Origin: Berberis thunbergii
Lineage: Eukaryota > Streptophyta > Magnoliopsida > Ranunculales > Berberidaceae
NCBI GenBank assembly: GCA_003290165.1
Contig: QNQO01000449.1
Coordinates: 310,001-374,000 of the forward strand
DNA: 64,000 nucleotides
Reading direction: 5' to 3'
Shown: piece after piece, positions 21,001-32,100 of the stretch
How the letters are laid out: each line of letters starts with the position of its first letter
Numbering within the stretch: the first letter of the stretch is position 1
Made by a program: the position numbers and the translations under genes
Notes under the pieces: generated by a model
Database searches by the model: none
What the model saw: only the letters and a program-made list of their open reading frames with translations
Told to the model about the DNA's origin: nothing

Positions 21001-23446
21001 AGATTGTGTCCCAGGGTCCGTAAGGATCAACTCATCATCTGCCTGGGGGGTTCGAGGTCCCTCTCTCTGTAATATCTTAATTTGGCTGGTTTCAATACTT
21101 GTATTCACATCGTCAAACTCAGGACTTGTCGTCCCCGGGCTGCCTAGATCATCATGATTAGTTGGGTCTCCTTGCTTCACTTTTTCAATCTCACTAGTTG
21201 TGTATCCCGCCACTTGAAGGCCTTCCTCTGTTATTTTTTGGACGAATATGACATTGGCGGTAGCCTTTTCTTTACTAGTCGAAAAATTCTTAGTTTGATT
21301 ACTCTCACCTTCAACATTATTCCCCGTAAGCATCTCAAACTTGTTCGACAACAATAAATTCAACGGCTCTTTGGTCACTGGTTTCTCCGCACCCACTCCC
21401 TCCTTGATTTCCTCCCCCATATTATTTTTTGCACCACTCGTGCCAATCTCTGATTTTGTAACTTTATTTTTATGAACTACTGGAACATATTGTTGTTTGA
21501 CAACTTTAGCTTCCACCTTTTGTTTTTCATTCTTCTCTTCGTGTACTACATAGGATGCTTTCACATTGCCCTTGAGACCTAACTTTTTCCTACAAAATTT
21601 CTCCTGATGCCCAAGCAAAGAACAATAATCACAATATTTGAACCCTGGGTATTCAATTTTCTGCCAAAAGCCCCTATTGTTAGCCCTGTCTATCCAAATT
21701 CTATTAGGTAGACTTATCTGCCAAAGACATCTCCACACAAACACGAGCAGAACCCAAGCGTGATAAACATCGAGTATGATCATCCATGCGCAAAAAACCA
21801 CCAAAAGAGTTCACAATTGCTTTCAAAAGAGGAGGATGAAATAAATGCAAATGCAATTTAGGCAACTCTACCCATAATGGAACCAATATCGGATCTGCTT
21901 TCAGACTGAAACCATCGTGCCAGCGGAATGTTTTGAATATAACTCCACGAATAAAAAAGGAATCCCTCGAGAGAACTTTCTTTGCTTCCGCCTCAGATTG
22001 AAGGCGGACTCAAACATGACGTTGATCAAGTAATCCTAATGAGAAATCTCCTAGGATACCCCAAGTTCTGTGAATCGAATCCCGAATATCTTCCAAAGTT
22101 GGCCTGTAGCTAGAGAACTTTAAAACAATCACATGCTTCTCCATGAACGCTTCCCCACGCACTTCATCCGATGCCGTAATCCCAATTGTCGGCTCCCCAT
22201 CTTTTCGGAATCTAGTTCCCTGAACATGCGTATCCGTAGTTTCCTCTACCAAATTTTTTTCGAGGATTTGGGCAAAAGAAGGCCTAGTAGCCCCTTCGAT
22301 TCCCCCAAGCCCTTGATTTCCCACCGTGGGGGAAGGTATGATGTCGGCTGGAGGCGCCGTCATACCAATCAAGAGCACGGCCTAAAACACGCCCGCAACT
22401 TGCGAAGCCAAAAAGTTAGAGTTAGACGACAGCCAGAGCCGAGCGACCCACAGAGAGGCCTGAACTGGGGCGTCCAGTAGTGAAGGCGGCCTAGCTTGAC
22501 GGCGGCCTGAAACGATGCAGAGTTGCCTAGGTTTTCTTGCTGGAACTGAAACAGGCCAGCAATTTGCAAAGCCAAAAAGTCAGAGTCAGGCGACAGCCAG
22601 AGCCGAGCGATCCGCAGAGAGGCCTGGACTGGGGCATCCAGTCGTGACGGCAGCCTAGCTTGACGGCGGCCTGAAACGATGTAGAGTTGCCTAGGTTTTC
22701 TTGCTGGAACCTAGCCGCCACTCTAAAACAATGGTGCAGATCTTTTTGATGCATCTTTTTTGAACTTTTCAAAATAAAAATAAAATAAAATGAAACTCTT
22801 ATACTAGAAGTGGCTCCATGTCCAAAGGAAGTTTGATCATATATGGGGAAGGGGATAAATGAAAAAGATGTTTAGCAGGATATCGGAAAAGACGAAACAT
22901 AGATAGGGGACCGGAGAATCCTTCAAGAAGGGATTACTTGATCTTGATCAAGCACTGGTCGATCAAGTGAAAGTTCCCATTAGGGAAGAAGGACTAAGGG
23001 GACCATGGTGAGGTTGAGATGTCCAGACACAAAGCCAACAGGAAAATCCTGGAAGAAGGGACTTAGTTGCACAAAATGAGATTTCCATTAAGGTAGGACT
23101 ACCAGGACCATAGTATGACAGCTAACTGAGTGTAGTCCATTCAATACGTCTACTGCCATTCCATGATTTTTATTGCCAATGTATGTGCTTCAAATTCCAG
23201 ACACTATCAGATAGCAAGCTTATCAGGCTTGCCTTTCGAAAAAAAAAAAAAAAAGCTTATCAGGCTTAGGGCATCATTCAATAAGAAAATCATTTTGACC
23301 ATCTAAAGTTTTGTTCAAACGCTTTATTCATGCTTCTTTTGCATGTTTTGCAGGATAATAACTCGCTGCGAGCTTCTGTTTCTCCATATGCTAGTCAAAT
23401 TGCCAACAATAGGATTCTAGTACCATCTAAGCTTTCAAGGGCATAG
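15075..23446 (+). CDS. Receptor-like Ser/Thr protein kinase, seven coding exons
   Basis: Exons: 15075-15640, 18073-18177, 18280-18402, 18752-18922, 19030-19159, 19240-19449 and 23354-23446, all GT-AG and in phase, giving 465 residues. A short N-terminus leads to one membrane segment (about 28-50), a basic juxtamembrane stretch ([10 protein letters not shown]) and a kinase domain: [11 protein letters not shown] (162-172), VAVK with Lys183, HRD with Asp281, Asn286, DFG with Asp299, APE at 325-327. Layout and motifs match plant membrane kinases of the At1g01540/At2g42960 kind, which phosphorylate Ser/Thr; the ligand is unknown. Oddities: Cys where GYVAPEY has Tyr, and Gly where NEKSDVYS has Lys. 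The ATG at 15075 follows CAA and fits family N-termini; an in-frame ATG at 14901 would add 58 residues. The last exon is the least certain: without that splice the protein stops at 19467. Confidence 0.87.
16335..17327. mobile_element. hAT-like non-autonomous element in intron 1
   Basis: The octamer ATTAGTGC occurs at 16335-16342 and 17320-17327, a perfect 8-bp target duplication. The enclosed 977 bp (16343-17319) end in CATGGGCGGACC and GGTCCGCCCCTG, an imperfect terminal inverted repeat, with G- and C-runs and (T)CAACTTTTAAAAT/TCAACTAAAAT just inside. There is no transposase. Confidence 0.88.
16494..16560 (+). repeat. tRNA-like segment with pol III A and B boxes inside the hAT-like element
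   Basis: TGGTGTAGTGG fits the internal A box (TRGYNNARNGG) and GAGTTCGATAC, about 37 bp on, fits the B box (GWTCRANNC). Together they look like a tRNA-derived SINE head. No cloverleaf or CCA-proximal stem is formed, so this is not a tRNA gene. Confidence 0.5.
20479..22378 (-). pseudogene. LINE ORF1-like protein (DUF4283 + CCHC knuckle), broken
   Basis: The first frame (22378-22010) holds [10 protein letters not shown] and [17 protein letters not shown] and then hits a TGA. The same frame continues with ESFFIRG-like and [13 protein letters not shown] motifs of the DUF4283 type to about 21704, where a frameshift moves to the 20479-21804 frame. There [22 protein letters not shown] and the knuckle [14 protein letters not shown] (C-x2-C-x4-H-x4-C) follow, then about 350 residues of Ser/Glu-rich linker. 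ORF1 proteins of this kind bind the element RNA. One stop and one frameshift make it non-functional. Confidence 0.7.
22398..22715 (-). repeat. Two ~165-bp tandem units in the LINE 5' region
   Basis: GCCAAAAAGT[T/C]AGAGT, CGACAGCCAGAGCCGAGCGA, GAGAGGCCTG and GTTGCCTAGGTTTTCTTGCT each occur twice at the same spacing. Tandem 5' UTR units are known from several LINE families, where they can act as promoter modules. Confidence 0.7.
23216..23267 (+). mobile_element. Micro-retroposition: 8 nt plus poly(A) between 15-bp duplications
   Basis: AAGCTTATCAGGCTT occurs at 23216-23230 and 23253-23267. Between the copies lies only GCCTTTCG followed by 14 A. A perfect 15-bp duplication ending in a poly(A) tract is the signature of LINE-machinery insertion, here truncated almost to the tail. 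Confidence 0.85.
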
Positions 23447-24133
23447 GTAATATCGACATGTTGAGATGGAGTGAGGCTATACAGTTGAAAGGATAATGTA
23501 CAAGAAGGTAAAGTAATTTTGTTATTTGTAAATTGCCATTTAATTATAGATAAACAGATGTTTTTACATGGTTTTTGTTAGTAGCCTTGTACTCACATTT
23601 GAACTTATATGAATTAGTTGTTATATCCATTTTATACGGTTGTTCCTTGTTAATGTATCATATTTGTCATATACAAAGCTTTCCATGAAACATCATCAAA
23701 CTGCATGATGATTAATGTACTACTTATAAAGGAGGAATTGAGATGTGAGTTCGATTTTAATCAAGTTTAAAGTTGATAACATGAGATCCAGAATTATAGG
23801 CATTTCTATCGAGCTTCTTGTTTCAGACTTTTGCCTTTTTTTTCCTGCCTTTGATAATATGATTAAAAGCAGTGACTGTGAAGTTCATCACTGGGGGCTC
23901 CTCCAGCAGCGCATAGATCTAGAGTCCTATATGGCTATCGATTGTGAACATGACAGCCTGACTAATTCGTTTGGATTACAGTCATCCGACCTGAAGGCCG
24001 CACACAAGAAGAGCCTCATACCCAAACAACCAAGCCATAAATCTTGTCCATGTAATGTGAAGTAGTCTTTTGCTGATTCATCGCTATTTTTTCGATATTT
24101 GATTATCAAGCCTTATCGTTTATATAGACAACA
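23447..24133 (+). other. 3' flank of the kinase gene
   Basis: Probably includes the 3' UTR. A 106-codon frame at 23745-24065 shows no recognisable domain and no splice or codon support, so I do not call it a gene. Confidence 0.4.
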
Positions 24134-24774
24134 AGATGTGTCAAACAAAACAACTTTTAAATAATATAGAACGATAATTTATTAATCTCATAAAGAGGTA
24201 TTTATAGGGATACAAATATAATCCTAGCTAGAAAAGCATAATCGCAACCCAAAAAGCATAATCGCATCACAACTTATAGAGATCTCTCTTCACGCAGCAA
24301 ATTCCAGGGTTCAGCGAGATTTCTCCATGCCTTCAAGTCCTTAATCTTAGACACAAGAAGCAACTGCAATAGCAAACGGGTTTACTTCCTTCATGGATCA
24401 ACACGAAGAAAAATTGCAGCAACAATCCTCTCTTCCCCGCCTCTTGCGTCTACGGTCAAAGTGCGTAGTCTACAGTCAAAGTGCGTAGTCATCGGAGTCG
24501 GGGAAGAGTTCGAGTGCCCAGAGTCTTACTTATAGGTACAAACAACCGTAGCAAGAGATCTCAAGATCACCGCTCTGATACCATGTCAAACAAAACAACT
24601 TTTAAATAATAGTGTTAATTTATTCATCTTATAAAAAGGTATTTATGGGGATACAAATAATAACTAGGAAAGGAAAACCAATTTTAATTATGATTATTCT
24701 AGTATTCCTATAACTACATTCACTGTTAAATATGTATTCTTAATTATAAAACTATTATAATTCTTAACAAGATG
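24134..24774 (-). mobile_element. TRIM-like miniature LTR retrotransposon
   Basis: AGATG flanks both sides (24134-24138 and 24770-24774). The right LTR (24584-24769, 186 bp) starts TGTCAAACAAAACAAC and ends TTCTTAACA; the left LTR starts identically at 24139 but loses similarity after about 24235. On the - strand, directly inside the right LTR, lies TGGTATCAGAGC (24572-24583 complement), the primer site for initiator Met-tRNA. The element (24139-24769, 631 bp) has no coding capacity. Size, LTR length and primer site fit a TRIM; a deleted Copia element is the alternative. Confidence 0.75.
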
Positions 24775-24958
24775 CTCAGAAGCCTAGATAAGAGAAAAAA
24801 AATCATATTAAATACCAAAGTAAAATCAATATGATCTTGTAAAAAATGAGTAAATTTCACGGGCCCTTACTAAATAACACTACCACTTATACTGGTACCA
24901 CTCACCATTTTTTTTTTTTGGATTACCTAAAGGACACCACCACCATATAAACAAAAAA

Positions 24959-24978
24959 AAACCCTAACCCTAACCCTC
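24959..24978. repeat. Short telomere-like run (CCCTAAA type)
   Basis: Three consecutive ACCCTA units. This may be a telo-box or a scar of break repair; too short to be a telomere. Confidence 0.7.
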
Positions 24979-24979
24979 A

Positions 24980-25560
24980 TCTTCTCCCTTCTCCATTTCT
25001 TCTCCACAACCGCTTCCTTATCCTCCTCTCCTCCCCTTCACCCCACAACCTCGCCACCGCTACCTTTCCTCCTCCTCCCCTTCACCACCACCACCTTGCC
25101 ACTGCCACCTCATCTTCCTCTTCCTCCCTTTCACCCCACCACCTCACCACTGACACCTCACATCCTCTTCCCCTTTACCCTTCAACCTCTCTCTCCTCCT
25201 CCATTTTACCACACCACCTTTCTTCCACCTCCCTTCATTACCACCACCTTGCCACCTCTCCTCCTCCTCCTCCCTTTCACTCCACCATCTTGCCACCGCC
25301 ACCTCTCTTCCTCATCCCCTTCACCATCATCACCTCTCCTCTTCATCCTCCCCTTCACCATCACCACTTCGCCACCTCCTCCCCTTCACCATCACCACCA
25401 CCTTGCCACCTCTCCTCCTCCTCCTCCTCCCTCCTTCACCACCACCACATTGCAACCGCCACCTCTCATCCCACCTCCTCCCGTGTTCTCTAGTTTTGTT
25501 TTGTATTTTTCTTCTCTTTTTTTATTTTTATTTTTTCACCCTGTTTTTTCTCCTTCGCCC
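24980..25560. repeat. Pyrimidine-rich low-complexity tract
   Basis: Almost 600 bases of C/T with A, built from degenerate CACCACCTTGCCAC and CTCCTCCTCC words. Open frames through it (25096-25611 and others) encode only Pro/His/Ser/Leu homopolymer-like peptides and are not called genes. Confidence 0.8.
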
Positions 25561-25774
25561 TCGCGGCGGCTCCTACAAGTGGGGAATCCACACTCGTTGG
25601 AACCTCCGTGAGGGCAAAAAAAAGTTGTCGTTGCTGCACCAAGAACACAGTTATCTCCTCAGTTTATAAAAAAGTATGTGAGGTGCACTCCGATCTTTCA
25701 TATCGATGGTGCAACAAGAATACAGTTATTGCCTCAGATATAAAAAATGCACAAGGCACTATTTTTTTTAACTA

Positions 25775-25947
25775 TAAATGTTGATTTTGTTGATCTCCAA
25801 TTGTAAATGTTGTTGTTTGATCCAAAATGCCCATATGTTTAGTTTGTATATATAGGAATTGTAAATGTTGATCTTATTGATAGCCAATTGTAAATGCTGG
25901 TGTCTGATCCGAGATATCCATATGTTTAGTTTGTAAATACAAGAATT
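25775..25947. repeat. Tandem duplication, unit about 85 bp
   Basis: TGTAAATGTTGAT, CCAATTGTAAATG and CCATATGTTTAGTTTGTA recur in the same order and spacing in two adjacent units. Confidence 0.75.
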
Positions 25948-27820
25948 TTGCAATATTGGTTATATAATGCAGTTAGGAATTTTGTGATTATTTGCAATTT
26001 CATTTTCATTGCCTATAATATTTGCATGCACAATAATAAAAACACAACAAAAACACTTCCATTAGATTTTCTTCGCAAAATATTTTCTTTTTCCCATCAA
26101 ATTCAAAAGTTAAAATTCTGCCTTTTAATTTCTGCTCAAGACTTCAGCTGCTGGAATGAATAAAAAAGGGGAGAGGGTTTCCCTATCTAAGACCTCTCGA
26201 GGATTTGAAAAAAACCCATTGTAAGTGCTTCGAAACATAACTAAGTAGAAAAACCCATTGTACCCAAACGCAGTGGTTCTAGCGAGCCATACACCTATTT
26301 TTGCAGTGGCAAACGCGAATACAATAAAGTAAATCGCAGCGGATCATGTGAACTTGTCCAAAATGTCTACAAAGAGCCAAACGCAGCGACAAATGTGAGC
26401 CTGAGACATCACATCGGTTTTTTGTCCAAACACAACGATAGCTGTGAGGATATTTATTACTTTCGCAGCGGCTGCTGCGTCTGAACAGAACCAGACTCTG
26501 TTCATTTTTTTGTATTTGACTATTTCTTGGTTTTTTTTCAATTCTTATGGGTTTGCTACAATATTGACATATTTGATTTATTGCTAGACCCCACTTTTGA
26601 CCTTCTTAAGTTGGTGCTCAGAGAGTCGGCGAATAAATTGAAATAATGTAGAAAGTGAAGTATTCAAATAATAGGAACTATACAACCATTTCGGGTTCAC
26701 AAGTTTTTACAAAAGTTTTATAATTAAATGAAAAATTAAATTTTATTTATTTTAAGACTTTGTGTGAAGGTAATACCACTTTTGCCAACACCCTTTTGAA
26801 ACCCAATGTTCTCATTGGCACTGTTCTTTTTTGGTTTGATTCGGATATCATTCTCATCATGCTTATTCAATTATATTTGCATTGTCGTGGTTCTTCGATC
26901 CTGTATATGTCAGAATTTATCCACAGTTGATTTTATTTACTTTTGATCTTATCTGTATTATCGTGTTTCTATATTGTCATGCTACCGCTTTGTTGTGCTT
27001 CAATGTAGCCGTGTTTAACTTAATTAATTAGGGTATTTCGTAGCTTATTTTTTTGGAACGTTATATTCTACCCTCCTTAAAAATGATTCGTCCTAGAAGT
27101 CAACATTCTAAAATATCTAAAAGTTATTAATGATTTCTTCTTAATGCCAAACTCATTTTCCCAAAATTCTTATTCAAATATTTAATCAATAAAGTGATTT
27201 ATTTTGTAAGTCGGCCATAAAAAAAAAAAAAATCAAAATACCTAATCCTATAACTCTGATACCATTATGTGACAACTTCATCTATATGTTATGATATTGT
27301 CTGTTTGGGCCTTACAGCCACATGACTTTAAAACATGTCATTCCAAGGGGATACAAACTTGCACATACATAGTTCATCCCCTTTATTCATCAAAGCAATG
27401 TGATACTATAGACACATTTATAACCAGCTAATCTTACGGTCCACCCACACAAGGTGTTAGAATTCATCCAAATTTGGAAGCCTAATGCCCTCGTTAACAC
27501 ACTTTTAACTGCATTTGGCTCTGATGCCATTTTTATCGTGCTTATTCGATCATATCGGCATCATTATGTTCGATTTTATCCGCTTTGTTGTGTTTTTCAG
27601 TCCTATCCACATTTTATCTTACCCATTTTTGATTTTATCCCTAGTTGAATTTATTTGCATCGTTGTGTTCCGTCGATCATATCTACAGTTGATTTTATCT
27701 ATAGCTGGTTTTATCTAGTTTCGTTGTTATCTTAATTGTGTGCTTCTGTCATGGCTTCTGCAACGTTGTGTTTCTGCATTTTTGTGTTTAACTCAATTAG
27801 CTAACGTATTTTGCAAATAA
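25948..27820. other. Gene-free region with degenerate internal duplication
   Basis: No gene is recognised. About 26820-27040 and 27510-27810 share a loose word set (CATGCTTATTC/CGTGCTTATTC, GATTTTATC, GTGTTTAACT.AATTA), suggesting old duplicated repeat DNA. A cGCAGCGg word recurs at 26270-26480. Confidence 0.35.
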
Positions 27821-27828
27821 ACTTACGC

Positions 27829-27953
27829 ATTGTAAATTGAGTAGCAAGTTTTTTTAGGGATGTTACAATATGCATATGTCAATGCAAATATGTTATGTAG
27901 GGAGCCTAGCGATTTTTGTTTTATTGTGAGAGTATATTGGATAATTATAAATG
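27829..27953 (+). repeat. Left copy of a direct repeat flanking the MULE
   Basis: ATTGTAAATTGAGTAGCA, AGGGATGTTACAATATGC and GATAATTATAAAT words reappear in the same order at 33406-33527. About three quarters identical by eye. Confidence 0.65.
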
Positions 27954-28439
27954 GTCATTTGCATTTCACCCCCCATTATTAATGGCTTATTGAGATTTAC
28001 CCCCATAATTAATCGAATTGTATTTACCCCCCAAAGCTAACAATCAATGTGCCTTGACCGTCAAGGCACGTGCTAGTTTCAAAAATGCCATATTTTACTG
28101 CCCAAAATACCTTTTAATGATCTGAAGGTTGAGATTCAAAGTTGAAGTAGCCAGATGCAATTAAAATTTGAGGGCTGAGATTCAAACTTCTCATTAGCTG
28201 TTAGGATAATCCGCATCCCCTCTTTCACACCACACTTTCCACTTCACCATCAATAACACTCGCATATGCTTCTACTACATCTATATGTTATTTCATTGAA
28301 GATTAAATATTTGGAGTGGAAAAGCTTGTGCAAAACCAAGTTTTGAAGTTAAGCTTGAGTTGCAGGTCATCTTCATCCTCTCTCAGGTCTGTGCTGTTTC
28401 AGAGAGCAACATTTAATTCAAATTTATTATGTGGGGTTA

Positions 28440-29170
28440 AGTTACTGCAAGTAATTTGTAAACCTAATGTTTAACAACACTTGATTGATTATTCTTGCAA
28501 ATTCCATGCAGTCACGAGCACAATCAAACAAGTAAATATGAGGTTTGAAGTAGGCAAGATTTTGAAGGAGTGCATATAAAGATAAATGTAAATTCATTTG
28601 ATGTTCATTGGATGTTCTTGCAATAAAGTTAGACAACACATTGTAATCAAATGCCTTAACAGTGCAATTCAAATGACACATCCTTGCAAAACCTAACATA
28701 GCAATGCAACTTTCGAATGCCTTAAAACCCATGCATACTGACATAGAACAAAACGAACCTAAATTACAAGCATTCAATACCATTTAGTACCTAACAACCT
28801 GAAGATACAAGTATTCAATACCATACCATACCAACCTAAAACGCAATCCATTTAAGCATTTAATACCATACCATACCATACTAACCTGAAATGCAATCCA
28901 TTTAACATAACTTGCAACCAACAAGTGTATCATTAAAATACTATACCAATAAGTTTGACCTTACATGAGTATAACATTTATTGTACCATACCAATAAGTA
29001 TGACAGACAACACAAAATGAGAATGTCATAAACAAACCAAAAAAACAGTCTTCCACTAACTTATATAGAGGTCATCTCAAGAGCTCCTTAGGTTTGTTAC
29101 TTCAGGTGCTTTGTCCCTTTGCTAATTGAGTTTGTCCTTTCCCGTCCCAACCATTCTCATGCTGAAACAC
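28440..29170. other. 3' part of the MULE, non-coding, with short repeats
   Basis: Contains ATACCATACCATACCA stretches around 28820-28880 and a duplicated CCTGAAATGCAATCCATTTAA-like phrase. A frame at 28442-28783 (- strand) has no recognisable domain. Confidence 0.4.
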
Positions 29171-29171
29171 T

Positions 29172-32100
29172 GGATTAACTAATGGCCTCATTGGTGGGGG
29201 CTGAACTTCTTGTGCAAAGGGCTGAGTTTTGAACATGGTTGTGTATAGTTGTAGCTGTAGGCATTTCAGGCTGGAAATTTGGTTGTTGTGGAGGACATGT
29301 GGTCATTTCCTTTGGAGGTTCACTGTTTCCTCTTCCAAAGCCTCTACCATTTCTTGCACCCCTTGGCTTGTTGTTCCTTGCCCTCGTGCATTTAAGCCCC
29401 TTGGACTTCTTAGATGTCTCTCCATCCTCAGCAGTCTGCTCCCTAAGAGAGTTTTTATAGGTTATACTGTGTGACCTTCCATTCCACAAATTTTGCAACT
29501 TCTGGGTTCATTGTGAACAACTTCATCTTCATCCTCATATCTTTTCTTCTGTGTCCTAGGTTTCACTGGACCTTTTTTTCGCTAGAGGTGGAAACACCAA
29601 GTATCGTGGCTGCCACATTAAAACCCTAATTAGACATGAAAATAAACAAGGATTGTAGTACACACAAGCAATAAAGATAAAACTTACTTCATCCCATTCA
29701 CTCATATTTCTTATGCTGACAATGCATTTAGAGTATGCTTCCACATAGGCCTTCACAGAGATAAGGGCTGCAGTACCTGCATCAAATGGAAATAAGTATG
29801 GGAACAAGATTATATAAGTAGATATGGTCACTGAGAAAACTTATAATTTATACTTACTCTGCCCATGTAAGTCTTTGATTGACTAGAGTCAAGACTCCAT
29901 GCACATATATGATGCATGTGAGTTCCCATTGTCTACAATCACAATATCTAATAGATGTCTTGACTCTAAGCCTATCACCAGTGGCTTTATGCTGCACTGT
30001 GATGAAGCCATTACTGGGCCCAAACATCCTGAATTGGTTCTTCATTTCCTTGTACTTGTCAACTAGCTTCTGAGCCCTAGGTACTAACCCATTGATGTCC
30101 CAAGTGCTACTTTTTATCCTTCTGTCATACATAAGCCTCATGACAAGCATGTGATAGTCATCAATGAACTTGCAAATTGGTTTGTCCATTAGGTGAATGT
30201 TCCAGTTATTGAAGCTTTCACTAAAATTGTTTGCTATGTGCTATTAGCATATAACCTAGTGTCAAAATAGGACCTGCACCAACTCTTCACATCTCTATCA
30301 ACTAGCCACTTATGAGCCCTTGGATTAACTTCCTTCAACTCTTTCAAGTGAGAGACACACTCAACATCTATGTATGCCCCAACAACCTTCCAACTTTGTT
30401 TCATCAAGAACTTCCCTCCAAAACCAGCCTTCTTGAAGTTCTTATACATATGCCTAAAACAAAATTTATGATCTGAATCTAGAAATAGATGCTTCACTGC
30501 TTCAATCAAGCATTTTTACTGGTCAGAGATAAAGATCAACTTCCTTGCATGCATCTTCAACTGCATCTCAATTATACTTAAGAAGGTGTACCAAGTTTGG
30601 TAACATTCTGATTGGCAAATGTAGATGGCCAATGAAAATAGACCATTGTTGCCATCCAAAGTTGTAACCGACAAACAGCAACCCCTATATTTGGTCTTGA
30701 GAAAGCACTCATCAATCCTCAACAATGGTCTACAACCATGCTGCCAACCAAGTAGACTAGTAGAGAATGCCAAACAAAGGCTTGTGAACCGTTCATGTTC
30801 ATTATTTCTTGAGCATTTAGCAATGCTTCCTGGGTTTGCTGTCAATAACTCCATGCAACAAGAAGAGGTCATCTTGTAGTTCTCATAACTACCAATTAAT
30901 TTTGCCATCAATTTCTATTGTGCCTTCCACCCTACATGGTAGTTGACGTCAATAGGGTGCTCCTTCCTTGTCTGTTTGATAAGGGTTTCAGGTGTGATAA
31001 TTTGGAAGTTTATATTAAACATAGACTCACACTTCTTAGCAACAAACCTAGCATCCACCATTGGGTGCTTCCCATTGAAAATCCCTAGACATGTGTGTTC
31101 TAGCCCCATGGTCCTAACACTGATGGTGTGCCCATTTTTGTTTCTTGCTGCATAGTAATGCCATTTGCAATTTTCATCTGTACACTGCACTACAAGTCTA
31201 TCAGGATCATTCTTCTTAAATTTCATCAGAAACTTGTTTTTTACTGCATATTTCTCCAACCAGAACCTAACATCATCTACTGTGGGCCATTCCTTCCCTA
31301 CCTCCAAGACCCATTCCTCATGGTGACTCTCATTATCACTTTCATCACCATAAACATTTTTAGTTTCAGCAACAAAACCAGCATGCACACCTGGAGGTGC
31401 CTCCTACACATTTTCAATGTTATGGCCTGAATGGTACTCCTATTCCACTGGAAGATAATCTATTATGCAAACTCATTTTTAGGGTGTTGGGCTTCAGATA
31501 GACCTGCTTCAGATGGACCTTCTGGCTATCCTTAGGCTTGTTCATGGGTTTGTTCTTCATTAAGTACCTGTGGTATTACATCATGTAGGTCTTTATCTAG
31601 CTCTTCAGTCAACTCATCATATAACTTCTTTACATATGTGAGACTCTTCACTCTTGTCTTAATTGACTTTATCTTTTTTTTGTTACTTTCTTTGCTACCC
31701 TAGCCCTTCCCCCTTGTTCTTTTCTTGGCACAACTACCATCTTTCCTTTGAGAGTACCAATCACTAGGTTTACTCTTCCTTAGGGTTGGAATCTTCCTCC
31801 TAGTCCAATGCCTTTTGGCCCTCACCTTAGGCCTCAAATGAATTTTATTAGGAGGGGTAGGTTGTGTTACATGGTCTACATCAACAATAGGTGGGGTTGA
31901 AATGGGTTCAAGGCCCATTAAACTAATCCCAGGTGTGTTGCTTTAATGAACTTAAGCTTCCACTTTAACCTCAACAAACACATGCAAAACATCATTGTCA
32001 TCAATGTTTGCACGGGTTCAAAATTACATTATGTCTTCATCATTGGTAATGTCCATCCTCACCTCATTCTTCAGAAAGGTATGTGTTGTACCAAGGGTTA

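Larger units (their letters stand above)
20020..22720 (-). mobile_element. LINE (non-LTR retrotransposon) remnant, internally deleted
   Basis: On the - strand the order is: a 5' region of two ~165-bp tandem units (about 22720-22400), an ORF1-type gene with a CCHC knuckle (22378-20479), a short C-terminal frame (20478-20118), then a 3' end finishing in an A-rich tail (TCCAAAAAAAATGAAATAAT and AAT repeats, about 20055-20020). Endonuclease and reverse transcriptase, which should occupy several kb between ORF1 and the tail, are missing. Target duplications were not found. Confidence 0.65.
19450..23353 (+). other. Intron 6 of the kinase gene (3.9 kb) with retroelement insertions
   Basis: Donor GTAAGC at 19450, acceptor TTTTGCAG at 23353. 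It contains a LINE remnant on the opposite strand (about 20020-22720) and a micro-retroposition (23216-23267). The remaining 19450-20000 and 22720-23200 show no gene. Confidence 0.6.

Noticed and set aside
23745..24065. 106-codon frame downstream of the kinase
   Set aside because: No domain, no splice context, AT-rich 3' flank. Likely a chance frame.
25096..25611. 171-codon open frame, Pro/His/Leu-rich
   Set aside because: It is a translation of a CCACC/CTCCTC low-complexity tract, open in several frames at once, with no domain or splice signal.
27254..27266. CTCTGATACCA, complement of a Met-tRNA primer site (a related GGCTCTGATGCCA is at about 27518)
   Set aside because: No LTR pair, TG...CA ends or target duplication could be matched to it. 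Only a loose duplication surrounds it.
28442..28783. 113-codon frame on the - strand in the MULE 3' part
   Set aside because: Lies beyond the transposase tail, with no recognisable domain and surrounded by ATACC repeats.
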